NCBI GenBank assembly: GCA_003695705.1
Contig: RFHU01000398.1
Coordinates: 1 to 36,174 of the forward strand
Length of the DNA: 36,174 bases
Origin: Planctomycetota bacterium
GTDB taxonomy: Bacteria; Planctomycetota; J058
Direction: 5' to 3'
The number at the start of each line of letters is the position of its first letter. The first letter of the stretch is position 1. Below, in pieces: positions 28,729 to 35,622 of this stretch. The translations under genes were made by a program, and so were the position numbers. The notes under the pieces were generated by a model, which saw only the letters and a list, made by a program, of their open reading frames with translations, was not told the DNA's origin and did not search any database.

Positions 28729-29679
28729 ATGAGCGCGACGGAGATCGGCGGACTGCAAAGGACCCTGGAGACCACCCGCGCCTGGGTGGGCGAGCTGTCG
28801 GAGGAGCTCGGCACGGACGACGCCACCGCCTACCGCGCCCTGCGCGCAACCCTCGGCGCTTTGCGCGCGAGCCTGCCCCTCGCCGAGGTGGCCGACCTCG
28901 CCGCCCAGCTTCCGGTCGTCCTGCGCGGATTGTTCTTCGACGGCTGGCAGCCCCAAAGGGAAACCACCCGGGTGCGCCGGCGCGAGTTCCTCGAGCGGGT
29001 GGGCGAAGGCCTTGCGGGGTCCGACCTCGACCCGCGCGAGGCGGCCGGAGCGGTGTTCGCTCTCTTGGCGCGGCGCGTAAGCCCCGGCGAGGTCGAGGAT
29101 CTGCGGGGCGTGCTGCCGAGGAGCCTGCGCGCCTTGTGGCCCGAAGGCGGCGCCGCGCGCGAGGGGAGGACGAGCGCCGCGCCGCACGGCGCAGACGGAC
29201 CGACCCCGCTGATGGACCACGCGGTGGGCCAGTTCATGAGCCGCAGCGTCCTCGTCGTGCGGGAGAGCACTCCCCTCCACGCGGCGCTCGACCTCATGAG
29301 CCACGCCGGCGTGCGACACCTGCTCGTGCTCGCCGACCGCGCCCCCCAAGAGCCCCCCGCCCACCTGGTATCGGTGGCCGGGCTGCTCTCCAACCGCGAC
29401 GTCCTGAACCCGCTCCGCCGCCACCCCGACGCCGACGTGCGCCTCGAGTACCTGCTCGTCCGCGACGTCATGAGCCGCGCGCCGCTGCAGACCATCGAAG
29501 CCACCGCCTCCCTGGCGGAGGCAGCGCGGCGCATGCACGAGCACAGGCTCAGCGCCCTGCCCGTCGTCGAAGAAGAGCGGGTCGTGGGCATCGTGACCAG
29601 CGACGACCTCCTCTACGCCGCGTCCCTCGAGGTCCCCGGCGCGGCCGCCGAGAAGGAGCGGGGCGAACGTGTTTCGTGA
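28729..29679 (+). CDS. DUF2267 protein with two CBS domains
   Basis: The 316-residue product begins with a helical DUF2267 domain (~15-145). It has the family phrase LPVVLRGLFFDGWQP, FLERVGEGL and the closing VLPRSLRALWP. A CBS pair follows (~162-305) with VGQFMSRSVLVV, SVAGLLSNRDVL, VRDVMSRAPLQTI and a final VVGIVTSDDLL. CBS pairs usually bind adenosine nucleotides or SAM and act as energy sensors. ATG 28729 has AAGGAGG five bases upstream. It is the first gene of an operon driven by the sigma-54 promoter at 28688 and overlaps the next gene by 11 bases. The open frame continues upstream but without coding character. Confidence 0.9.
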   Translation: MSATEIGGLQRTLETTRAWVGELSEELGTDDATAYRALRATLGALRASLPLAEVADLAAQLPVVLRGLFFDGWQPQRETTRVRRREFLERVGEGLAGSDLDPREAAGAVFALLARRVSPGEVEDLRGVLPRSLRALWPEGGAAREGRTSAAPHGADGPTPLMDHAVGQFMSRSVLVVRESTPLHAALDLMSHAGVRHLLVLADRAPQEPPAHLVSVAGLLSNRDVLNPLRRHPDADVRLEYLLVRDVMSRAPLQTIEATASLAEAARRMHEHRLSALPVVEEERVVGIVTSDDLLYAASLEVPGAAAEKERGERVS

Positions 29680-30295
29680 CCGGCGAGAGGCCGCCGAGCG
29701 GCTCGCCGAAGCCCTCGCGGACCTGCAGGGCCAGCGCCCCTTGGTGCTCGGCATCCCCCGCGGCGGGGTGCCGCTCGCGCGGGTCCTCGCCGATCGGCTG
29801 GGCGGCGAAGTCGACGTCGTTCTCGTCCACAAGATTGGCAGCCCGGGCAACCCCGAGTTCGCGGTCGGCTCGGTGAGCGAAGACGGCGACGTCCGCATCC
29901 GCCCCGAGGCCCGGCGGCTCTACGCTCCCGAAACGCTCCAGACCGAAGTCCACCGACAGGGCGCGCGGCTCCGCGCCCAGAGGGAACGCTTCACTCCCGG
30001 TCGCCCGCCCATCGATCCGCGCGGGCGGGTGGTCGTCGTGGTGGACGACGGGACCGCCACCGGAGAGACCATGCTCGCGGCGCTCCGGGTGGTGCGCCGC
30101 CGCGAGCCGGCGGAACTCGTGGCGGCCCTCCCCGTCGCGTCGCGCGAAGCGGTCGCGCGACTGAGGCGCGAGGCGGACCGGGTGGTCGCCCTCGAGGTCC
30201 CCGCCCACTTCTGGGCGGTGGGGGCGCACTACCGAGACTTCCACCAGGTCGACGACGAAGAGGTCCTCGCCGCGCTCGCGGAGGGGACCGAGTGA
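29669..30295 (+). CDS. Phosphoribosyltransferase-like protein
   Basis: The 208-residue product has the type I phosphoribosyltransferase fold. LVLGIPRGGVPLA is near the N-terminus, a VLVHKIGSPGNPEFAVGSV loop follows, and the PRPP-binding loop VVVVDDGTATGETM has D126-D127. A C-terminal AHFWAVGAHYRDFHQVDDEEV matches the predicted phosphoribosyltransferases (COG1926 type) often found in stress and dormancy gene clusters. The nucleobase or other acceptor is unknown. Start GTG (29669) has AAGGAG ten bases upstream and overlaps the CBS gene by 11 bases. Its stop overlaps the protease start by 4 bases, so the three genes are translationally coupled. Confidence 0.92.
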   Translation: MFRDRREAAERLAEALADLQGQRPLVLGIPRGGVPLARVLADRLGGEVDVVLVHKIGSPGNPEFAVGSVSEDGDVRIRPEARRLYAPETLQTEVHRQGARLRAQRERFTPGRPPIDPRGRVVVVVDDGTATGETMLAALRVVRRREPAELVAALPVASREAVARLRREADRVVALEVPAHFWAVGAHYRDFHQVDDEEVLAALAEGTE

Positions 30296-31491
30296 AGTGG
30301 TCGCTCCAAGTCGCGCGCCTGGCCGGCATCCCCATCCGCGTTCACGCGAGCTTCCTCCTCCTCCTCGCCTGGGTCGCCTACGCCCACTACCGACGCGACC
30401 CCGACCTGCGCGGGGTCGGGCTGGCCGTCCTCTTCCTTTGCCTGGTCTTCGCCGTGGTCGTCCTCCACGAGCTGAGCCACGCGCTCACCGCGCGTGCCTA
30501 CGGAATCCGCACCCGCGAGATCACCCTCTGGCCCATCGGAGGAATCTCCCACCTCGAGCGAATGCCCGAGCAGCCGGCGCAAGAGTTCTGGATCGCCGTC
30601 GCCGGACCGCTCCTCAACGTAGCCCTCGCGCTGCTCCTCGGCGCACTGGTCGTCGCCACCCGCGGGGCGGAGGGCCTCGTCGTCGCCGACTTCGAACACG
30701 ACCTGCTTGCTTCCCTGGTGTGGGTCAACGCGGCCCTCGCGGTCTTCAACCTGCTGCCGGCCTTCCCCATGGACGGAGGGCGCATTCTGCGCGCCCTCCT
30801 CAGCATGGCGCTCGGCCGCGTGGCCGCGACGCAGGTCGCCGCAGGGGTCGGGCGGGCCATGGCGATCCTCTTCGCCCTGATCGGACTCGCGGTGAACCCG
30901 TTCCTGCTACTCATCGCGCTCTTCGTCTGGCTCGGCGGCTCGGCCGAGGTTTCCCACGCCGAGCTGCGCGCAGCCCTCTCGGGACACCCGGTGGCGCACG
31001 CCATGACCCGCGCCCTCGCCACCCTGCCGGCGGACGCGCCCCTCGGCCAAGCCGCGCGCCTCTTGGTCCACCGCGGCCAACGGATCGTGCCCCTTCTTGG
31101 CCCTGCGGGCCTCGAAGGCGTCCTCTGCGAGCGGGACCTGCTGCGCGGTCTCGCGCGCGGCGGGCTCGAAGCCCCTGCGAAGCAGTTCGCCCGCCGCCGC
31201 CTCCCCGCGGTCTCCCCCCGCACCCCGCTCCTCGAGGCCTTCGAACTGCTGGGACGCCGCCGGGCTCCCTGCCTCCTGGTCGAGGAGGAGGGACGCTTGC
31301 TCGGCGTCCTCACCCGCGAAGGCATCGGCCACTTCGTGAGCGTCCTCTCGGCCCTGCGCGGCGAGCCCCCTCCGCTCGAGCTCGGCAACCAGGACGCCCT
31401 CGGCGGCGGGCACGAGGGCTTCGGCCCCTCCCCCGCGAGCGCCGAGGGCGCGGGGCCCGACCGCCGCGCCCCCCCGGTCACGAGACTGTAA
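30292..31491 (+). CDS. Site-2 protease (M50) with two CBS domains
   Basis: The 399-residue product is an intramembrane zinc metalloprotease of the Rip/SpoIVFB branch. It has VHASFLLLLAWVAY, then the active site H59-E-L-S-H63 within a membrane helix. ITLWPIGGISHLE follows, then the second motif N153-LLPAFPMDGGR with D161 as third zinc ligand. Further helices precede a cytoplasmic CBS pair (~240-365: VAHAMTRALATLP, LEGVLCERDLLRG, RLPAVSPRTPLL, LLGVLTREGIGHF). The last ~35 residues are Gly/Pro/Ala-rich. S2P enzymes release membrane-held regulators such as anti-sigma factors, and the CBS pair may gate activity by nucleotide level. Start GTG 30292 shares GTGA with the stop of the preceding gene. 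Confidence 0.94.
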   Translation: MKWSLQVARLAGIPIRVHASFLLLLAWVAYAHYRRDPDLRGVGLAVLFLCLVFAVVVLHELSHALTARAYGIRTREITLWPIGGISHLERMPEQPAQEFWIAVAGPLLNVALALLLGALVVATRGAEGLVVADFEHDLLASLVWVNAALAVFNLLPAFPMDGGRILRALLSMALGRVAATQVAAGVGRAMAILFALIGLAVNPFLLLIALFVWLGGSAEVSHAELRAALSGHPVAHAMTRALATLPADAPLGQAARLLVHRGQRIVPLLGPAGLEGVLCERDLLRGLARGGLEAPAKQFARRRLPAVSPRTPLLEAFELLGRRRAPCLLVEEEGRLLGVLTREGIGHFVSVLSALRGEPPPLELGNQDALGGGHEGFGPSPASAEGAGPDRRAPPVTRL

Positions 31492-31530
31492 TTCCCCTCG
31501 GCAACATGGCTTGGGTCCAAGGCGACTCGC

Positions 31531-31536
31531 TAGACT
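31531..31536 (+). promoter_or_regulatory. Putative -10 box of the EEP hydrolase gene
   Basis: TAGACT lies 58 bases before the ATG at 31595. TTGGGT is present 14 bases upstream, a short spacer for a -35. The same TAGACT hexamer precedes the Nudix/MBL gene. Confidence 0.35.
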
Positions 31537-31551
31537 CGCCCCCAAGAGCCC

Positions 31552-31576
31552 GGGGCTCCCTCCACGGTCGAGCCCC
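31552..31576 (+). promoter_or_regulatory. 5'-leader hairpin of the EEP hydrolase gene
   Basis: GGGGCTC (31552-31558) and GAGCCCC (31570-31576) form a 7-bp stem with an 11-base loop. It ends 18 bases before the ATG and just upstream of the AGGAG ribosome-binding site. It could alternatively terminate the preceding operon. Confidence 0.3.
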
Positions 31577-31594
31577 CAGCCTCAGGAGATCGCC

Positions 31595-32488
31595 ATGACC
31601 CGTTGGACCCATGCCCTGGTTGGGGTGCTGGTGGCCTCGTGCCTCCTCTCCGCCCAGGACGCCCAGGCTCGCCGCGCGCGCACCACGCGCCTGCGGGCCA
31701 TGACCTTCAACATTCGCTTCGACTTCCCCGACGATGGAAGCAACCGCTGGAACCGACGAGCCGACGTCGTGGCCAAGACCATCCGCGCCGCACAGGCCCA
31801 TCTCGTCGGCCTCCAAGAAGACAAGGCGCACCAGGTCGACGACCTGCGGGCTCGCCTCCCCGAGTACGGCTTCGTGGGACGCGGCCGCAACGCGAGCGGC
31901 TCCGGGGAGCGCTGCTCGATCCTCTACGACAAGAAGCGCTTCCGCCTCAAGGACAGCGGCTCCTTCTGGCTCAGCGACACCCCCGAGGTGCCCGGGAGCA
32001 ACACCTGGGGAGACAAGTACCCCCGCGTCGTCACCTGGGCCCACCTCGTGAGCAAGAAGTCCAAGAAGAACCTCCTGCTGCTCAACACCCACCTGCCCGA
32101 AGGGGACCGGAGCGCGCGCCTGCGGCGAAAGGGCATCGAGGTCATCGCGCGCTTCTTGCAGGCGCGCGCGAAGACCCTCCGCAAGAAGCGCTTCGCCGTC
32201 ATCCTGACCGGGGACTTCAACGAGGACGCCGCCGAGTCATCGCCCCACGACGAACTGACCGGCGGCAACGAATTGCGCCTGACCGACGCCTGGGAGGCCG
32301 CCCCGCCCTCCGGCAAGCGCCCGGGCACCTACAACGGCTTCCGCGGACTGCAAACGCGCAGCCGCATCGACTGGATCTTGGTGGGCGGCCCCGTGCGCGT
32401 CTTCCGCGCCGACAAGATCGACCAGGAGATCGACGGGCGCTGGCCCTCCGACCACTACCCGGTCATCGCCGACCTCGAGATCTTCTGA
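31595..32488 (+). CDS. Exported endonuclease/exonuclease/phosphatase-fold hydrolase
   Basis: The 297-residue product has a signal peptide (cleavage near DAQA, ~25) and an EEP (DNase I-like) domain. Visible motifs are MTFNIRFD, GLQEDKAHQ (metal-binding Glu), LLLNTHLPEGDRSAR, LTGDFNED, RIDWILV and the catalytic SDHYPVIADL. EEP proteins hydrolyse phosphodiesters in nucleic acids, lipids or inositol phosphates. A secreted single-domain form of this length is often a sphingomyelinase- or nuclease-like enzyme, but the substrate is not readable here. The ATG has AGGAG seven bases upstream; an in-frame codon further upstream is not used because it would hide the signal peptide. Confidence 0.92.
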   Translation: MTRWTHALVGVLVASCLLSAQDAQARRARTTRLRAMTFNIRFDFPDDGSNRWNRRADVVAKTIRAAQAHLVGLQEDKAHQVDDLRARLPEYGFVGRGRNASGSGERCSILYDKKRFRLKDSGSFWLSDTPEVPGSNTWGDKYPRVVTWAHLVSKKSKKNLLLLNTHLPEGDRSARLRRKGIEVIARFLQARAKTLRKKRFAVILTGDFNEDAAESSPHDELTGGNELRLTDAWEAAPPSGKRPGTYNGFRGLQTRSRIDWILVGGPVRVFRADKIDQEIDGRWPSDHYPVIADLEIF

Positions 32489-32490
32489 AG

Positions 32491-32510
32491 CGGCGGGCGC
32501 GGTCCCGCCG
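32491..32510 (+). terminator. Hairpin after the EEP hydrolase gene
   Basis: CGGCGGG (32491-32497) and CCCGCCG (32504-32510) pair in a 7-bp stem with a 6-base loop, two bases after the stop codon. No U-tract follows. Confidence 0.45.
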
Positions 32511-32735
32511 GACTGCGCGGCGGCAGCGACGAGCGCGTCCCCGCGCAGCCGCTTCCCTCCGTCCGGTGGGTCCGGCCGGCAGCCCCGCCGCGCAGGCCTG
32601 CGAACCCCTGCCAGCGGTTCCGCGGGCGCCCGGGGACCACGGGTCCGGCACCGCGTTCCTCGGCAAGCGGAGTGCCTTCGGCTCCCCAACACGGCGGAGG
32701 CCCGCGGCGTAAGTAGGTTCGATCGGAGGTGGCCC

Positions 32736-34361
32736 GTGCCCCGCTCTCTCCGCCCGCTCCTCGCTCCGCTGCTCCTCACCCTGCTCCTCCGCCCCGCGGC
32801 GCAGGCCAACGACGGGGCGGCGCTCGAAGCGCGAGTCGTCGAACTCGCCGCTCACGCGCGCGCACGGACCGTACTCCTCTTCGGCGTCATCGGCCTGGGC
32901 TCGGGCGCGGTGGTCTCTCCCGAGGGGACGGTGGTGACCAACGCCCACGTGGTCGCGGGCGCCCGCTACGCCGTGGCCCAGTGGGCCGACGGACGCTCGC
33001 GACTCATGCGCCGCCGGGGCGTCGACTACGGCCGGGACCTGGCCGTGCTCGAGCCCGTCGACCCGCTCCCCGCGCCCGTCCCCGCCTTCTCCCTGGGAAC
33101 GGCGCCGCCCCGCGCAGGAGCGTGGGTCCTCGGTTGCGGCTACCCCGGCGGGCTGCGCACCACGAGCGACCCCACCGTATCCCTGGGAACCATCCTCCCG
33201 GCGCGCGCGGGAAGCGCCGCCCCCGGCCCCGGAGGGATTCTCGACTACCGCAAGGCCCTCCGCAGCGATCTGGCCATTTTCTCCGGAAACAGCGGCGGCC
33301 CGATGCTCGACCTCGAGGGCCGGCTGGTGGGAATCAACGGCGCGGTGGACCTCGAACGCGCCGTTTCCCTCACGATTCCCGTCGACGCCGTGCGCGAGCG
33401 CCTCGCCACGCTCCGCGACGGGGTCGTCGTCCTGCCTTCCGGAGCGCGCCTCCGTCCCGACCGAGGGCTCCTGCGCGCCTTCTACCGGCTCACCGACAAC
33501 CTCGCGCGCAGCCTGCCCCAGCGCGTGGCCGAAGCGACCCGGCGGGCTGCCTCCATCGAGGACGCCGCCCAGCGCCGGGTCGCCCGCGTGTTGCCCGCGC
33601 GCGCGCCGAGCGACGAGCTGGCCCGACGCGCCTTGGGCCTGCCCCGACAACGCGCTCTGGTGCGCTTCCTCCGCTCCCCCGCCGCACGCGCCCTCATCGC
33701 CGGCGACCTGCTCCTGACCCCCCTCGGCGGCCCCTTCGCGGTGGCGTCGGCGAGCCGCGTGGGCGAACGCAGGCACCTCGAGCTGCCCGGCGGACGCGCC
33801 GAACGAGTGGCCACTTCGCCGGCCGACGACTTGGCGCTCTTCCGCCTCCCCAACGCGATCCGCGCCCCCGCCTTCTCCGACGCGCCGGCAGCGCCCGTCG
33901 GCGCCTTGGTCTACGCCCTCGATGCCGAGGGCCCCCTCGCCGCCGGCGTGGTGAGCGTTCCCCCTCGCCCGACTTCGGCGACCCTCCTGGCGCGCATCCA
34001 GCAGGGCAGCGGGCTCCCCCGCGGCGCGCTCGCGCTCGTCGAGCGCCTCGCGCGCATCACGGGCCTCCGCGCTCTGCGCGAACTGGCCGAGCAACTCCGC
34101 CGCGCCGGCGAGGTCCGCGCTCGCTTCTCCGCGGGGACCCCTCCGCGCAGCTTCCGGCGCGTGCTCAGCGTCGACGCGCCCATCCCGCCCAGCCGCCTGG
34201 GCGCGCCGGTGGTCGACCGCGAAGGGCGGCTGGTGGGAGTCGCCGCGGGCGTCGCCCACCACGGCACCGCCTACGTGGTCCCCGTGGATCGCATTCGCGC
34301 GGCCTTCCGCAAGACGCTCGGCGGCACCTCGAGCCCCCGCCGCCGGCCCCGCCTCTTCTGA
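32736..34361 (+). CDS. Exported serine protease with a degenerate second protease-like domain
   Basis: The 541-residue product has a signal peptide (to about AQA, residue 24). A trypsin-like domain follows with triad H71 (VTNAHVV), D101 (RDLAVL) and S186 (GNSGGPML). After a helical Arg-rich stretch (~240-325) comes a second region (~330-530) that reads as a diverged copy: GDLLLTPLGGPFAVASAS, D365 in DDLALFRLP, LGAPVVDREGRLVGVAAG and YVVPVDRIRAAF. The His strand lacks a TNAHVV equivalent and the Ser position is Leu488, so the second copy is probably inactive. No PDZ domain is seen. GTG 32736 has GGAGGT five bases upstream. The domain comparison is by eye. Confidence 0.88.
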   Translation: MPRSLRPLLAPLLLTLLLRPAAQANDGAALEARVVELAAHARARTVLLFGVIGLGSGAVVSPEGTVVTNAHVVAGARYAVAQWADGRSRLMRRRGVDYGRDLAVLEPVDPLPAPVPAFSLGTAPPRAGAWVLGCGYPGGLRTTSDPTVSLGTILPARAGSAAPGPGGILDYRKALRSDLAIFSGNSGGPMLDLEGRLVGINGAVDLERAVSLTIPVDAVRERLATLRDGVVVLPSGARLRPDRGLLRAFYRLTDNLARSLPQRVAEATRRAASIEDAAQRRVARVLPARAPSDELARRALGLPRQRALVRFLRSPAARALIAGDLLLTPLGGPFAVASASRVGERRHLELPGGRAERVATSPADDLALFRLPNAIRAPAFSDAPAAPVGALVYALDAEGPLAAGVVSVPPRPTSATLLARIQQGSGLPRGALALVERLARITGLRALRELAEQLRRAGEVRARFSAGTPPRSFRRVLSVDAPIPPSRLGAPVVDREGRLVGVAAGVAHHGTAYVVPVDRIRAAFRKTLGGTSSPRRRPRLF

Positions 34362-34401
34362 CCGAGCCCGCCCCAGGGCGCCCAGCCGCCGCGAAGGGCC
34401 G

Positions 34402-35520
34402 TCAGCAAAGCCGGGCGCCCCGCCGCCGCGGGTCGAAGCGCCGAAAGAGCCCGGTCTTGGGCCAGCGCGTCGCCTTGGTGTAGCGAGCGTTCTGCAGGGT
34501 GGCGCCAGCGAGGATCGCCCCCTCGAGGCGCGCCCCGGTGAGGTCCGCGTCGCGCAGGTCGGCGCCGGACAAGTCGGCACCCGCAAGGTCCGCGTCGGTC
34601 CAGTTGACCCCGCGCAGGCGTGCGCCGCGCAGGCAGGCACCGGTCGCCCGCGCACCGAAGGCGTCCGCCCCCTCGGCATCGAGCCGCTCGAGGGAAAGTT
34701 CCCGCAGGTCCGCGAGCTGCAGGTTCGCACCGCGCAGGACAGCCCCCGCCAGGGAGGCCCCCCGCAAGTCGACCCGCCGCAGGTCGGCGTCCGCGAGGTC
34801 GGCGCCGTCGAGCAGGGTCCCGCGGAGCACGGCCCCGCGCAGGTTGCTCCCGGCGAGCTTGGCGCCCCGCAGGTCGGCGTGGCGAAGCTCCACCTCGCTC
34901 AGGTCGGTCGCGTCGAGGCGCGCCCCCCGGAGAAGGGTCCCCCGCAGGGCAGCCTGGAGGAGGCGAGCCCCCCGCAAGTCGGCGCCGCTCAGGTTGGCTT
35001 GCACCAGCCGGGTCTCGACGAGCAGCGCATCGCGCAGGCTCGCGTTCTCGAGCAGCGCGCCTTCGAGGTCGGCCCCCGAGAGGTCGGCGCGGTCGAGGTG
35101 CGCGTCGCGTAGGTCTTGCCGCTTGAGGTCGAGGCCGCGCAGATCCGCGCCGGTGAGATCGCACTGCGGACCCTGGCCGAGGAAATGACCCAGGGTGTGC
35201 CCCGTGTCGGTTCCGTCGCGCAAGCGCACCGTTCGCCGCTCCCGCAGCTCGCGCAGCGAAGGCTGCAGGTACGCCGACTCGAGCCGGTTGTCCAAGGGAG
35301 GGGGAGCGCCCGCCGCCGCCCGCCCGACGCTGAAGTCCGCGCGGCAGCCCACGGTCGGGCAGCGGCGCAACCCCGCCAGGCACTCCTGGTGCATGCGGGT
35401 CTCGCAGAGGGGACAGAAGGCGGCGACCGCCTGGCCGAGTTCGTCGTGGCAGTAGGCGCAGCGGCTCTGCGCCTTGGGGCCTTCGCGCGCGGAGACGCTG
35501 ACGTCGACGGGTCCTGCCAC
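34402..35520 (-). CDS. Pentapeptide-repeat protein with N-terminal RING/PHD-like zinc finger
   Basis: The 372-residue product has an N-terminal cysteine-histidine finger C21-x2-C24-x11-C36-x2-C39-x4-H44-x2-C47-x6-C54-x4-C59. This C4HC3 order is closest to PHD or RING-CH fingers and reminiscent of prokaryotic RING-finger families. After a linker, residues ~118-350 are almost entirely pentapeptide repeats (A(D/N)LxG pattern, for example ADLSGADLEGALLENASLRD), which fold as a right-handed quadrilateral beta-helix. The end TKATRWP...FRRFDPRR is a common cap of such helices. No signal peptide is present, so it is cytoplasmic. GTG 35520 has GGGGAGGGGAG upstream. Partners are unknown; an E3-like role is conceivable but unproven. 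Confidence 0.9.
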   Translation of the reverse strand: MAGPVDVSVSAREGPKAQSRCAYCHDELGQAVAAFCPLCETRMHQECLAGLRRCPTVGCRADFSVGRAAAGAPPPLDNRLESAYLQPSLRELRERRTVRLRDGTDTGHTLGHFLGQGPQCDLTGADLRGLDLKRQDLRDAHLDRADLSGADLEGALLENASLRDALLVETRLVQANLSGADLRGARLLQAALRGTLLRGARLDATDLSEVELRHADLRGAKLAGSNLRGAVLRGTLLDGADLADADLRRVDLRGASLAGAVLRGANLQLADLRELSLERLDAEGADAFGARATGACLRGARLRGVNWTDADLAGADLSGADLRDADLTGARLEGAILAGATLQNARYTKATRWPKTGLFRRFDPRRRGARLC

Positions 35521-35550
35521 CGGCGAACTCCCCTCCCCCCGAGGAAGCCC

Positions 35551-35556
35551 ATTCTA
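35551..35556 (-). promoter_or_regulatory. Putative -10 box of the pentapeptide-repeat gene
   Basis: On the minus strand TAGAAT lies 30 bases before the GTG at 35520, upstream of the G/A-rich ribosome-binding site. The same hexamer is the -10 of the ffh promoter. No -35 match is seen. Confidence 0.4.
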
Positions 35557-35608
35557 CGCGCTCGACCGCGGCGCCGCCGTCCCCGCGCTCTTCGCCTCGA
35601 ATCCGAGA

Positions 35609-35614
35609 TAACCT
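35609..35614 (+). promoter_or_regulatory. Putative -10 box of the truncated right-edge gene
   Basis: TAACCT ends 8 bases before the ATG at 35623, and there is no Shine-Dalgarno sequence between them. This suggests a leaderless or near-leaderless transcript. Confidence 0.35.
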
Positions 35615-35622
35615 CTACCCCA

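Noticed and set aside
26216-28849. An 877-codon minus-strand frame opposite the YyaL-like gene
   Set aside because: The plus-strand frame has clear family motifs and a signal peptide. The antisense frame is Gly/Arg/Val-rich without motifs and crosses the sigma-54 promoter region.
32463-34730. A 755-codon minus-strand frame opposite the double-domain protease
   Set aside because: The plus-strand protease triad is explicit. The antisense translation is Arg/Gly/Ala low complexity.
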